The notes beneath the pieces were generated by a model, which did not search any database, was not told the DNA's origin, and worked only from the letters and a program-made list of their open reading frames with translations. Positions 1-9,002 of a DNA stretch of 64,000 bases are shown in pieces. The first letter of the stretch is position 1; every line of letters begins with the position of its first letter. A program made the translations under genes and the position numbers. This DNA comes from Bacteroidota bacterium (GTDB lineage: Bacteria > Bacteroidota > Bacteroidia > Bacteroidales > JACABE01). The DNA is taken from the NCBI GenBank assembly GCA_026391675.1, contig JAPLDQ010000019.1:1-64000 (forward strand), written 5' to 3'.

Positions 1-169
1 TTAAAAATTTCTTAACGCAATATGTCAATGAACTACTGATATTTTAATCGCCTTAGAAGCGAAATCCCTAGGGATTTGTAAACGAACTTATGAAACGAAT
101 TAGGTTCTTTAGAATGTAAACGAACTTATGATATGTAACACCTAATGCCTAATGCCTATTGCCTAAAGC
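1..169. repeat. Intergenic repeats and palindrome at window start
   Basis: No gene is seen here. The stretch holds a perfect 16-bp palindrome (AAATCCCTAGGGATTT, 62-77), a 17-bp direct repeat (TGTAAACGAACTTATGA at 77-93 and 115-131) and a run of degenerate 7-mers (taatgcc, tattgcc, taaagcc) reaching the pirin stop codon. The 7-mer runs recur in other spacers of this window. Confidence 0.6.
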
Positions 170-1189
170 CTAAAGCCTTACTTCCTCCCTCCCATCCCTG
201 TACCTGGCAAATCTTCCTTTCGTACGGGGGAAAACCATACTATTGCTGGGCCATGGCCAGCCACCGAATTCGGTTTTACGGTAATCATCAAAAGTCTGAC
301 GGATTTCTGCTTCCGTATTCATAACAAATGGTCCGTATTGTATTACGGGTTCATTGATAGGTTTAGCCTGTAAAAGAATCAGTTCAGCTGACTGCTTTCC
401 GTTTATCAGTCTTACAGCTTCATCTGCTTTTAACTCAATGGCATTATCCGAAGCTATTTCTTTTGTATTTAAGGCTATTGATGAACCTGCGTAGAAATAC
501 AAATAACGCTTTATGTCTTTACTTGCCTTGGGTAATTCCAGTTCAGCATTTTCCTGCATTTTAATGATCCAGATGCTCACTTCATTGCCGTCATCTGCTG
601 CCCATGAATCAGGGGCGGGATCTAATGCCTTTATTGCTTCAAAATTACCGGCAATTACTTTAATTACCGATGATTTACCCATCTTATCTGTTTTGGTAAC
701 AATAGGGATATCCTCTGACCATAACATTTTAAAATGCGGTGCTGCAAATTTACTTGCTGCCGGTAAGTTCAGCCAGATCTGGAACAACTCTGCCGGATTT
801 GCTCCTTCCTGATTCAGCAAGGGAAACATTTCACAATGCTGCAAACCGGCTCCGGCTGTCATCCATTGCACATCACCTTCGCCATAGCGTCCGGCCTGTC
901 CGTGCGAATCAGAATGGTCAACATAGCCATCCAGGACGATGGTAATCGTTTCAAAGCCGCGATGCGGATGAACAGGAAAGCCGGGAACAACATCGCCGTG
1001 ATACATCCGCCAGCCATCCTTTACCGTAAAGTCCTGACCAATATTCCTGCCCTGCAAAGATGCTGCAGGACCCATTTTATCGTTTCCGGCAGGATAATCG
1101 TCTCTATGATGGGCAAAGAACAAAAATGGATTTTGAACCGGCCACATGAAATCAAGTGGCTTTATACTTATAATTGCATTGTTTTCCAT
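170..1189 (-). CDS. Pirin family protein (bicupin)
   Basis: Pirins are cytoplasmic bicupin metalloproteins; some act as quercetin 2,3-dioxygenases and others as redox-linked regulators, so the substrate is unknown here. The N-terminal cupin shows the metal-site pattern HPHRGFETI, then a second His in VDHSDSHG, and QHCE. The C-terminal cupin domain covers roughly residues 200-300. The ORF track starts at a GTG at 1213; I prefer the ATG at 1189 (MENNAII), which gives a normal pirin N-terminus and leaves the upstream repeat outside the gene. It lies downstream of a second pirin gene on the same strand, with a 340-bp repeat-filled spacer between them, so the two need not be co-transcribed. Confidence 0.88.
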   Translation of the reverse strand: MENNAIISIKPLDFMWPVQNPFLFFAHHRDDYPAGNDKMGPAASLQGRNIGQDFTVKDGWRMYHGDVVPGFPVHPHRGFETITIVLDGYVDHSDSHGQAGRYGEGDVQWMTAGAGLQHCEMFPLLNQEGANPAELFQIWLNLPAASKFAAPHFKMLWSEDIPIVTKTDKMGKSSVIKVIAGNFEAIKALDPAPDSWAADDGNEVSIWIIKMQENAELELPKASKDIKRYLYFYAGSSIALNTKEIASDNAIELKADEAVRLINGKQSAELILLQAKPINEPVIQYGPFVMNTEAEIRQTFDDYRKTEFGGWPWPSNSMVFPRTKGRFARYRDGREEVRL

Positions 1190-1208
1190 GGTTATTGATT
1201 TTTTATTA

Positions 1209-1234
1209 GTCACTAAGGCACAAAGACACTAAGA
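1209..1234. repeat. Dispersed 25-bp word (cttagtg-cctttgtgcc family)
   Basis: Read on the minus strand this is cttagtgtctttgtgcctta, closely matching the word at 33988-34012 in the prophage (cttagtgcctttgtgccttc). It sits in the leader of the pirin gene. I know of no function for it. Confidence 0.55.
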
Positions 1235-1295
1235 ATATAATATTTTAACTTAAAACTTAACAATTAACACTTAAAACCTCTAATTCCTAATTCCT

Positions 1296-1516
1296 AATCA
1301 TTGTTGTCCGGTTAAAATAATTTTAATGTAAAGAACACCCATATTTTATTATGTCCCTACGGGACATTAAAAAAAGCAGGGTTTATTTTTTTCTACCAAC
1401 ATTTTATTCCTACGGGATTGTCCCGTTAGGGACATGATATTGGTAGAATGCATGTTATAATAAAATCTAAACGTCCCGTTAGGGACGTGATAAAGTTTAA
1501 CCGGACAACAATGATT
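1296..1516. repeat. MITE/REP-like element with 21-bp terminal inverted repeats
   Basis: Perfect 21-bp inverted repeats (core CATTGTTGTCCGGTTAAA) at 1296-1316 and 1496-1516 enclose 179 bp. Inside are three small palindromes of the form gtccc-ta-cggga / gtcccgttagggac. There is no ORF. Terminal repeats with REP-like internal hairpins suggest a non-autonomous element, possibly moved by an IS200/RAYT-type transposase that is not in this window. Both sides are bordered by attcctaattcctaa runs. Confidence 0.7.
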
Positions 1517-1557
1517 CCTAATTCCTAATTTCTATTGCCTAATGCCTAATGCCTGAT

Positions 1558-2271
1558 TTAATTCATCGGTACTTCCATTAACAATATTCTGGCATCTTTT
1601 GTTGCAGTGATATTAACTTTATCAGTATTCCAGATTCCCATGCCATCTTTTTTATCCAGGATTTCACCTTCAACATCCAGCTGACCTTCGAGCAGGAAGA
1701 TGTATAAACCATTTTCAGTTTTTTTAAACTGATAGCTTGCAGCTATTCCTGCTTTGAAATCGCCCAGATGAAACCATGCATCCTGATATATCCAAACACC
1801 CTGATCATCAGGATTTGGCGAAAGTATCTGATAAAATTCATTTTCCCTGACAATATCCTTTATCGTCACCTGATCATAGCGTGGACTTACATTTTTCTTA
1901 TTGGGGATTACCCATATCTGCAGAAAATTTACATCCGCATCCCTGTTTTTATTGTATTCGCTGTGAAACACGCCTGTACCTGCACTCATTACCTGAACAT
2001 CACCATGCCGGATAACGGCTTGATTACCCATATTATCCTTATGTTCCAGATCGCCGGATAAAGGTATGGATATGATTTCCATATTATCGTGGGGATGCAT
2101 GCCAAAGCCTTCGCCACCCCTGACGATATCATCATTTAATACCCTTAATGCACCAAAATGCATGCGTTCGGGATTGTAATAGTTGGCAAAACTAAAAGTA
2201 TGCCTGCTGTGCAGCCAGCCATGATTCGCATCACCACGGCTTTCTGCTTTATGTAGAATTGTATTTTTCAT
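1558..2271 (-). CDS. Pirin family protein, YhaK-like
   Basis: A 237-residue pirin-like bicupin of the shorter YhaK type. The N-terminal cupin shows MHPHDNMEIISIPLSG, LEHKDNMG and GTGVFHSEYN, giving three His plus a Glu as likely metal ligands. The C-terminal half is a degenerate second cupin, as in YhaK. YhaK-type proteins are cytoplasmic and linked to redox or quercetinase-like activity; the substrate here is unknown. The start ATG matches the usual N-terminus (MKNTILHKAESRG). It sits between an AraC regulator gene and another pirin gene, all on the minus strand, so the regulator may control it. Confidence 0.9.
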   Translation of the reverse strand: MKNTILHKAESRGDANHGWLHSRHTFSFANYYNPERMHFGALRVLNDDIVRGGEGFGMHPHDNMEIISIPLSGDLEHKDNMGNQAVIRHGDVQVMSAGTGVFHSEYNKNRDADVNFLQIWVIPNKKNVSPRYDQVTIKDIVRENEFYQILSPNPDDQGVWIYQDAWFHLGDFKAGIAASYQFKKTENGLYIFLLEGQLDVEGEILDKKDGMGIWNTDKVNITATKDARILLMEVPMN

Positions 2272-2589
2272 TTTTCCGGATTTTTATTATTCAATTTGCA
2301 AAATTAGCTCAGCAGAATAAAAAAGTAAATGGAAAAATTACGGAATGAATTGTATAATTAAAGGAGAATAAATGAAAGATTTTGTGATTTTGCGATTTTG
2401 TGATTTTGCTGTCTTGCCCTAAAATAGATTTTCACTAAACAAGTGTAATCAAACAGGAATTAGGAATTAGGAATTAGGCAATAGGAAATAGGAAATAGTA
2501 TATTATTTAAGCATGTACAACTCATAATTCATAACTCATAACTTACCACCCCCCTAACTCCAAGTACTCTAAGTACTTTAATGACTTTT
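2272..2589. other. Gene-free spacer with degenerate tandem words
   Basis: No ORF is supported. It contains a gattttgtgattttgc run (about 2379-2410), an attaggaattaggcaatagg run (about 2457-2500) and a cataattcataactcataac run (about 2520-2543). The second is the reverse complement of words in other spacers of the window. Confidence 0.5.
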
Positions 2590-3471
2590 TCAACTTACCA
2601 GACTTCTCTTAAAATCCTGTAGCGTTTGCCCGGACTGGCTTTTAATAAACTTGCTGAAGTGGGAAGGGTCATCAAAACCAAGATCATAACCGATTTCCTT
2701 GCTGCTTTTATCTGTAAAAACAACCATACGTTTCGCTTCAATAACCAGTCTGTTCTGAATAAAATCCTTGGCTGATATATTAATGGCTGATTTGATAACT
2801 TCATTCAGATAGTTGGGTGTTACATTCAGTTTATCGGCATAATCCTTAACCTGATGCCACTGAAAATGATTATTTTCGACCAGGGCTTTAAAACTTTTTA
2901 CCAGTGTTTTTTCAACTTCAACAGATTGGGTATTTGTATTAGCATGTAATGAACAATGTCCGTTACATTCAATTAAAAAAAGTTTCAGGTAAGCGCCTAT
3001 GGATTCCATGGCAAATTCATCTTTCGATTCAAAAGCAGTCAACATCTGAGATGTAAATAATGACAAACGCTCTTTCATTTTGTTAGATACACTAAGTGCA
3101 GCCGTTTCATCAAACTTCTGAAATAATTTAAGATTTGTAATAAAATCAGAGCGTATGCTGTTCTTTTCCAGAAATTCAGTTGTAAAAAGAATAACATAAC
3201 CTGTCGGCTTTGGATCAGTAATGATCTGATGAACCTGATCGGGATTGACAAAGAAGAGGGTTTGGGGTTCTATTGCGTATTCTTTAAAATCAATGATGTG
3301 CCTACCGGTAGCAGTATGTGACCAGATTACGGTATAAAAATTATGCCGGTGTGGATCATCAGCAATTCCACCGCTTTGCTCGTCAATTTCTTCCATCGTC
3401 TTGATAACAAATGGACAGGGAACATTATTATACAATAATTCATAATTGTAAATTGTTTTGTTATCTGCCAT
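2590..3471 (-). CDS. AraC family transcriptional regulator
   Basis: A 293-residue regulator with an N-terminal cupin-like sensing domain (HRHNFYTVIW-type His motif near residue 42) and a C-terminal double HTH of AraC/XylS type from about residue 195. The second HTH is clear in KEIGYDLGFDDPSHFSKFIKSQSGQ. The usual Pro of this motif is replaced: QTLQDFKRSL instead of TPxxYR. The inducer is unknown. It lies upstream of the two pirin genes on the same strand and is divergent from the nucleotidyltransferase gene, so either side could be its target. Confidence 0.9.
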   Translation of the reverse strand: MADNKTIYNYELLYNNVPCPFVIKTMEEIDEQSGGIADDPHRHNFYTVIWSHTATGRHIIDFKEYAIEPQTLFFVNPDQVHQIITDPKPTGYVILFTTEFLEKNSIRSDFITNLKLFQKFDETAALSVSNKMKERLSLFTSQMLTAFESKDEFAMESIGAYLKLFLIECNGHCSLHANTNTQSVEVEKTLVKSFKALVENNHFQWHQVKDYADKLNVTPNYLNEVIKSAINISAKDFIQNRLVIEAKRMVVFTDKSSKEIGYDLGFDDPSHFSKFIKSQSGQTLQDFKRSLVS

Positions 3472-3668
3472 CGGGATTTACTGCTATAAATTTATTAATG
3501 AAATAGTCATGCTTTTGTTTTACAAATATACAAATTATATCTTTTGTTTAAATGCATTGTAAAGGAGATAATTAAAATATTTTTAATATCATTATCTATT
3601 TAATTTGAATCATATTAACGAAACAACAACAGATTAATCTTCTTTTATTTTAGATAAGATTTTTTTAT

Positions 3669-3676
3669 TACTTTTG
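3669..3676 (+). promoter_or_regulatory. Candidate -7 box TACTTTTG for the nucleotidyltransferase gene
   Basis: Matches the Bacteroidota -7 consensus TAnnTTTG, 22 bp before the ATG at 3698. No clear -33 TTTG is seen. Confidence 0.45.
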
Positions 3677-3697
3677 CATCTTTAAGAAAAACACACA

Positions 3698-4435
3698 ATG
3701 AAAGCTGTAATTTTAGCTGCAGGTATTGCTTCCCGCTTACGTCCATTGACTGATAATACACCAAAATGCTTATTAAAAGTAGGCGAAAAATGTATTTTAC
3801 AACTCACACTCGAAAATTTACTGACTAATAAAATAAAGGATGTGGTAATCGTAACAGGTTATCTGGAGCAACAGATTAAAGATTTTGTTGCTGTTAATTT
3901 CCCTGAGCTTAATGTTGAATATATATATAATGAAGTATATGATTCAACCAATAATATTTATTCGCTCTGGCTCGCTAAAACAGCCTTACTCGGTGGCGAA
4001 ATGCTTTTGATGGACAGTGATATCATATTTGATGCTAAAATTATTGCTGCCTTGATGAATTCAGGCTATGAAAATTGTTTAGCCTTAAAACGTCACAATG
4101 TTGGTGAAGAAGAAATTAAAGTAAAAGCTGATGCTAAAGGCAGGGTGCTTGAAATCAGTAAAATTGTTGACCCTGCACAGGCAATTGGCGAATCAATTGG
4201 AATAGAAAAATTCAGTACTGCATCATTATATAAACTTTTTGAAGTTATCGACCGTAAAGTAATGAAAGAGAAAAAAGTAAATATTTTTTATGAGCATGCT
4301 TTTGAGGAAATGATAAATGAAGGTTCAGATATGTATATTGTTGATACAACTGATTATATTTGCATGGAAATTGATACCGCAGCAGATTTGCAATCAGCTG
4401 CAGACAGCCTTTTAAAATATTCATTAACCAATTAA
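3698..4435 (+). CDS. NTP-transferase family protein (choline-phosphate/sugar nucleotidyltransferase)
   Basis: A 245-residue GT-A-fold nucleotidyltransferase. The N-terminal signature MKAVILAAGIASRLRPLTDN with TPKCLL is the NTP-binding loop, and MDSDIIF (near residue 105) supplies the DxD-type metal site. Length and the short single-domain form resemble LicC-type CTP:phosphocholine cytidylyltransferases more than glucose-1-phosphate enzymes, which often carry C-terminal extensions. It probably activates a small phosphorylated headgroup or sugar for surface glycans; the substrate cannot be read from sequence. The LysE-type gene starts 6 bp downstream, so the two likely form an operon. Confidence 0.85.
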   Translation: MKAVILAAGIASRLRPLTDNTPKCLLKVGEKCILQLTLENLLTNKIKDVVIVTGYLEQQIKDFVAVNFPELNVEYIYNEVYDSTNNIYSLWLAKTALLGGEMLLMDSDIIFDAKIIAALMNSGYENCLALKRHNVGEEEIKVKADAKGRVLEISKIVDPAQAIGESIGIEKFSTASLYKLFEVIDRKVMKEKKVNIFYEHAFEEMINEGSDMYIVDTTDYICMEIDTAADLQSAADSLLKYSLTN

Positions 4436-4441
4436 TTTGCT

Positions 4442-5275
4442 ATGAGTGAAAGTCTGTTTACAATATCATTAGTAGGGCTTTTAGCAGGTTTTATATTTTC
4501 AATGCCTATTGCAGGGCCTATAAGCATTTTAATAACCTCAAATGCACTGAAAGGCAAAATGAGATATTGTACCCTGGCTACTATCGGGGCTTCATTTGCT
4601 GACTTTCTCTATGTTTTTATTGCTGTATTCGGCTTAACCAAATTGTATACGCTCTACAAACCAATAATACCTTATATCTTATTAGGAGGTGCTATATTTT
4701 TGTTATATATTGGTTTTAAAATTGCAAAGACCAAACTTGATTTAGAACATATTGATGAAAAGGGGCATCTTTCTAAAAAAATAAAAGAGGAAAGAGGTGG
4801 TTTCTGGACCGGATTTATGCTGAATTTCCTCAATCCTACACTATTTATCGGTTGGTTAACATCTTCTTTCTTTGTTATTTCTATTGTTTCTTCATTGGGA
4901 TTTAATACCGGTGGCCTGGATACTATGATAGACCAGAATGTACAGCAAATTAACAACATTGAAGGTAAAGCCATTGATACGCAAAAAACAATCGGTTATT
5001 TTAAATTAGATACTTCTAAAACGAAACAACAGGAAATCCATAAAGAAGATAATGCAAAATTACCTAATTACTTTCCTTTATTAATAAGTATCTGCTATGC
5101 TTTCTTTCTTGCACTGGGCAGTATAATCTGGTTTTATTATTTCGCCTATTTTCTGGTTAAATACAGGAGCAAACTTAATATTAATATTCTTAACAGGATT
5201 ATTCAGGGATTAGGCGTTGCACTCTGCCTTTTTGGTATTTTCCTTGCCTACACTGCTGTTAAAATGTTTATTTAA
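4442..5275 (+). CDS. LysE/RhtB family membrane transporter with enlarged loop
   Basis: A 277-residue inner-membrane protein. The N-terminus (GLLAGFIFSMPIAGPISILI) has the conserved Gly/Pro pattern of LysE/RhtB amino-acid exporters, and LNFLNPTLFIGWL is the second conserved block. About six hydrophobic segments are visible. Typical family members have about 205 residues; this one carries an extra hydrophilic stretch of roughly 60 residues (about 160-210, rich in Asp, Gln and Lys) between the central and last membrane segments. The substrate is unknown. It follows the nucleotidyltransferase by 6 bp. Confidence 0.82.
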   Translation: MSESLFTISLVGLLAGFIFSMPIAGPISILITSNALKGKMRYCTLATIGASFADFLYVFIAVFGLTKLYTLYKPIIPYILLGGAIFLLYIGFKIAKTKLDLEHIDEKGHLSKKIKEERGGFWTGFMLNFLNPTLFIGWLTSSFFVISIVSSLGFNTGGLDTMIDQNVQQINNIEGKAIDTQKTIGYFKLDTSKTKQQEIHKEDNAKLPNYFPLLISICYAFFLALGSIIWFYYFAYFLVKYRSKLNINILNRIIQGLGVALCLFGIFLAYTAVKMFI

Positions 5276-5321
5276 TAAAAAGGTCATCAATCAGAGAAAT
5301 ACCAATACCTGCACATTCCCT

Positions 5322-5762
5322 TTATTTTTCATAAAACAACTTATATATCGCATAATTTAGTGAACCTGATATTAAAGCTTCAGGGAAATTATCAACATTA
5401 TATGAATTCATATAATAAAAACTCTCATCAATAGAATAATAAAGACCCCTGATCCGGTCCTCCGGATATTTATAAGGTTTAAAAAAACGATCAGGTGGAA
5501 GGTTTATATAAATATTTGTATAATTAGTGAGCATATACAAATACTGATTATCAAATTTCAAATATACATTTAAGTTTTTATCAAAAATTTTCTGATAATC
5601 TTTTATTGAATAAAACTTTTCAGTAGAAATACTAAAAGGTTTATGTTTGAAAAACAAGATATTATAAGGTATAATAGCTGATTTAACTGTATCTTGATTT
5701 GTTTGAGATAAAACGCTGCAGGTAATCGATATAATAAAAAAGAATAATATGAATTTTTTCAT
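5322..5762 (-). CDS. Small exported protein of unknown function
   Basis: I do not recognise this family. The ORF track begins at 5816, but the start at 5762 (MKKFILFFFIISITCSV) gives a clean signal peptide of about 20 residues ending near VLSQ, so I choose it. The mature part is about 125 residues, rich in Tyr and Phe, with no cysteine motif after cleavage. It is convergent with the LysE-type gene and lies downstream of the helical-repeat gene, at the end of the minus-strand cluster. Confidence 0.6.
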   Translation of the reverse strand: MKKFILFFFIISITCSVLSQTNQDTVKSAIIPYNILFFKHKPFSISTEKFYSIKDYQKIFDKNLNVYLKFDNQYLYMLTNYTNIYINLPPDRFFKPYKYPEDRIRGLYYSIDESFYYMNSYNVDNFPEALISGSLNYAIYKLFYEK

Positions 5763-5836
5763 TTTTGAAAAGATTTGTATTGTTCTAAAATACTGAAATA
5801 CAAATTTACAATACAAAATAGCAATGTGTTAGTTTT

Positions 5837-6355
5837 TTAGCATTTATTTCCGAGCTTGCTTATACCCTTTTTAAGTTTATTCATTAATCCTTTATGAACA
5901 GAAAATGGCATACTTTCCAATGCAAGATTGATTTCATGTTTCAATTCAGGCTCTTCCACAGCAAATCTGATAAGCAGATCAATGCTATAAGCCCTTACAG
6001 CAATAGTTTCCTTATTATACATTAACCATTCAAGACATTTATCAAATAACATGGATGATTTATCCAGGCTGCATATATCGGGAGTTAATATCAATACCTT
6101 CAGAAAACTCCGTTTAACTCCATCTACATTCGTCTTAAGCAGTTCATCAACTATAGCCGGCAAATAGGAAATCAGGGCTTCAGGATGTATTTCATAATAA
6201 AACTGAATTACACGGGCAGCCCGCATCGAAACCGGATATTTTTCATAACATAATTTAAAAGCTTCTTCCAGCAATTCAGGATTTTTTTCTATCGTTTTCA
6301 TCGTAATTTCAATAGCTGCCCTGCTGCTATCAAATAATAAAGATTCAATTGACAT
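5837..6355 (-). CDS. HEAT-like helical repeat protein, unknown function
   Basis: A 172-residue soluble protein made almost entirely of short amphipathic helices in pairs (for example SMRAARVIQFYYEIHPEAL and TIAVRAYSIDLLIRFAVEEP), which is the look of HEAT/ARM-type repeats. Such proteins usually act as binding scaffolds. There is no signal peptide or membrane segment. It lies 41 bp downstream of the AlgJ-like gene. Confidence 0.6.
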   Translation of the reverse strand: MSIESLLFDSSRAAIEITMKTIEKNPELLEEAFKLCYEKYPVSMRAARVIQFYYEIHPEALISYLPAIVDELLKTNVDGVKRSFLKVLILTPDICSLDKSSMLFDKCLEWLMYNKETIAVRAYSIDLLIRFAVEEPELKHEINLALESMPFSVHKGLMNKLKKGISKLGNKC

Positions 6356-6396
6356 AGCTAATTCAAAAATTATTATTTTAATGATTTAATATTAAT

Positions 6397-7575
6397 TCAT
6401 TCTCTCTTCTTAAGGATATTTTCAACTTCTTCTTTTTTATAGATACTGTAAATTCTATCAACAAAGCCAAAAAATGCCTTGTTTAAATTCATCTCGGTAA
6501 TCATTACAAGGAGAATATCTTGTTTTTCTATATTTTCCTTGTCCTTCGAATGATCAACAAATTTTGCATTATCCCCGTAAATATCAGGATAAATAGTTGT
6601 ATTATAATACCAGAACTGATGATTATTAAATATTTGCTGTGGGATTTTACTGTTATAAATACTCCAGTAATAACTGTCGGCAATAGTCAGTACATTGGGT
6701 CTGCTTTTTTTGCTGCTGCTTTGAATATTTATTTCAGGATAAGCCATTGTTTCATGCGGAAGCGGAAAAAGCAGATTCAGGGTAAGCTCAATATCAAAAT
6801 CAACATCTTTTAAGTCCTTGCATACATTTATCTTATTAAAAGAAATATTTGCCAAATCTATATTGCTGGTCTTTTCAATAAATTTTATTAAAGTATCTGT
6901 TGCCAGATACATGGCATACGTACTCCAGTGTACACCATATTTCGGGAATAAAGGGAAGGTAGATGTATCTTTCATAGCAATAAACCAGGCATTTAAATCA
7001 AGATAATTAATTCCAATAGTTTTACATTGCCGGGAATAGTATAAATAATTGGAAATTGTTTTTTGTTGTGGATGATAGCGTTCAGGAATATATTCCGGGA
7101 AAAAGCTGGCTTTACCCGGTTCAAATACAAAAATCAGATCAATATTTTTTTCTTTCTTTAAATAATCCTGAAGCCATTTTGCACGGATTAATTCCCTGTT
7201 AATTGAGTCTTTTCCAACGAAATTAGAACCTGTATAATCAAGAATATAACCTTCTTCATACAAACAATCCGATATGCCTATGATTGCCTTATGTGTACCG
7301 GTCAATCTGAAAAAGGAATAATCAAGCTGGTTATTGATACGGATAAAAAGATTCCTGAAACCTGAATTATCTTCAATGCTTTTATTGAAATCCTGTTGAA
7401 ATTTTTCGTTAAACCATGACTTCCAGGTAAACCATTTAACATCAGGTTTATCGGCAAGTTTATAAGCTCCATCCAGAGGTTTTAATCTTATAAAATTGAA
7501 TTTATATTGTGCATAAGGTAAAAGCATCAATATAACTATCAGTATAAACAATATTTTTTTCTGAACTTCCTTCAT
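6397..7575 (-). CDS. AlgJ/AlgX-like SGNH-type O-acetylation protein
   Basis: A 392-residue protein with one N-terminal membrane anchor (about residues 6-25) and an extracytoplasmic SGNH-hydrolase-like domain of the AlgJ/AlgX/DltD kind. IIGISDCLYEEGY resembles the first AlgX block, GVHWSTYAMYLATD carries the conserved His, and VLTIADSYYWS is the Asp-Ser motif. In known systems this protein takes acyl groups exported by a partner MBOAT and transfers them to a polysaccharide. The MBOAT gene lies 4 bp upstream, a classic pair. The glycan acceptor is unknown; no polymerase or glycosyltransferase is nearby. Confidence 0.85.
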   Translation of the reverse strand: MKEVQKKILFILIVILMLLPYAQYKFNFIRLKPLDGAYKLADKPDVKWFTWKSWFNEKFQQDFNKSIEDNSGFRNLFIRINNQLDYSFFRLTGTHKAIIGISDCLYEEGYILDYTGSNFVGKDSINRELIRAKWLQDYLKKEKNIDLIFVFEPGKASFFPEYIPERYHPQQKTISNYLYYSRQCKTIGINYLDLNAWFIAMKDTSTFPLFPKYGVHWSTYAMYLATDTLIKFIEKTSNIDLANISFNKINVCKDLKDVDFDIELTLNLLFPLPHETMAYPEINIQSSSKKSRPNVLTIADSYYWSIYNSKIPQQIFNNHQFWYYNTTIYPDIYGDNAKFVDHSKDKENIEKQDILLVMITEMNLNKAFFGFVDRIYSIYKKEEVENILKKRE

Positions 7576-7579
7576 CGTT

Positions 7580-9001
7580 TTAAAATCTGAAATAAATAAA
7601 TGGATTAAAACCTGAAGTGGATATATAGGCTACACTCAGCACAAATAATACAATCGACAGCAATGTCATTGAATAATGTCCTGCCAAAGTATACCTGACA
7701 GCAAAGAATATTTTTTCGAGCCATTTTCCGAACTTAGTTGCATTAACAAATGAAAAGAAAAATGCCAGTATCATTATAAATCTGAACTTTTCATTAAAAT
7801 AATACTGATGCTCTGAAAAATCAAAAGAAAACATCTTTGTAATAAATAAAAACGCAGTTGAAATATCCTGAATTCTAAAAAAAGCCCATCCAACAAGGAC
7901 AATTACAAAAGTTATAACTATGGCCGGTATCTTTCCTAATTTATTCAAAAAGTTTAGCAGGAATAATCTGTCAGCAATCAGGAATAATCCCTGATATGCT
8001 CCCCATGCGATGAAATTCCATGATGCACCGTGCCATAAGCCTGACAACAAAAACACCAGCCATAAATTGAAATACAATCGTTTTGTGCTTACTTTATTAC
8101 CGCCCAAGGGTATATAAAGGTAATCGCGCATCCATCGGCTTAATGTAATGTGCCAGCGGCGCCAGAATTCAGTTATACTTTGAGATGTATAAGGATTATT
8201 AAAGTTTTCAGGGAATACAAATCCAAGCATACGGGCTATTCCGATTGCCATATCAGAATATCCTGAAAAGTCAAAATAAATCTGAAAAGCATAAGCTATA
8301 ATACCTATCCATGCTGTAACTGAACTGATGTCATTTATATTCAGGGCAAAAATATGGTCTACTTCTGCACCCAACACATTTGCTATCAATACTTTTTTTG
8401 ATAATCCAATAATAAACCTGTAAAAACCTGCCAGACGGTTATCTATGGTTTCATTATTTCTTCTGTCGGTAATCTGATCTGTAATTTCATTGAACCTGAT
8501 GATAGGTCCGGCAATCAGCTGAGGGAAAAAGAGGATATATAAGGAATAATCCACTATGCTTTTCATGGGAGGTTTTTCGTCACGATACACATCAATGATA
8601 TAACTCATTTCGTGAAATGTAAAAAAAGAAATACCGATAGGCAATGCCACCCGCATAAATACTAGCGTATTATAGCCAAAAAAACTCAAACCGGAATTAA
8701 TATTATCTAAAAAGAAATTAGCATATTTGAAATAAAAGAGAAAGCTCAGATTAATACATATTGCCAGTGTTAACCATAGTTTCCGCTTTCTGTCCTTCGA
8801 TTTGTATATTAACCTGGCAATAACAAAATCGATGATTATACTAAAGAAAATTATAAATATATATTTGGGTCCACCCCATGAATAGAAGAGTATGCTGGCA
8901 AAAACAATGAGCAGATTTTTTAATTTATAAGGTATTATAAAATAAAGAATCAAAAAGAAAGGAAAGAAATACAACAAAAACAAACTACTGCTGAAAACCA
9001 T
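7580..9001 (-). CDS. MBOAT family O-acyltransferase (AlgI/DltB-like)
   Basis: A 473-residue multi-pass inner-membrane protein with about ten hydrophobic segments. The MBOAT core is clear: YSDMAIGIARMLG, FWRRWHITLSRWMRDYLYIPLGG, and the catalytic-His motif SGLWHGASWNFIAWG. These enzymes pass an acyl group, usually acetyl, across the membrane to an SGNH partner, here the AlgJ-like gene directly downstream. The start lies 1 bp after the stop of the giant secreted protein, so all three are probably one transcript. That linkage raises the possibility that the exported protein or a surface glycan is the acylation target. Confidence 0.92.
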   Translation of the reverse strand: MVFSSSLFLLYFFPFFLILYFIIPYKLKNLLIVFASILFYSWGGPKYIFIIFFSIIIDFVIARLIYKSKDRKRKLWLTLAICINLSFLFYFKYANFFLDNINSGLSFFGYNTLVFMRVALPIGISFFTFHEMSYIIDVYRDEKPPMKSIVDYSLYILFFPQLIAGPIIRFNEITDQITDRRNNETIDNRLAGFYRFIIGLSKKVLIANVLGAEVDHIFALNINDISSVTAWIGIIAYAFQIYFDFSGYSDMAIGIARMLGFVFPENFNNPYTSQSITEFWRRWHITLSRWMRDYLYIPLGGNKVSTKRLYFNLWLVFLLSGLWHGASWNFIAWGAYQGLFLIADRLFLLNFLNKLGKIPAIVITFVIVLVGWAFFRIQDISTAFLFITKMFSFDFSEHQYYFNEKFRFIMILAFFFSFVNATKFGKWLEKIFFAVRYTLAGHYSMTLLSIVLFVLSVAYISTSGFNPFIYFRF

Positions 9002-9002
9002 C

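Noticed and set aside
836-1198. 120-residue plus-strand ORF over the pirin gene
   Set aside because: Antisense shadow; the minus-strand frame encodes a clear pirin.
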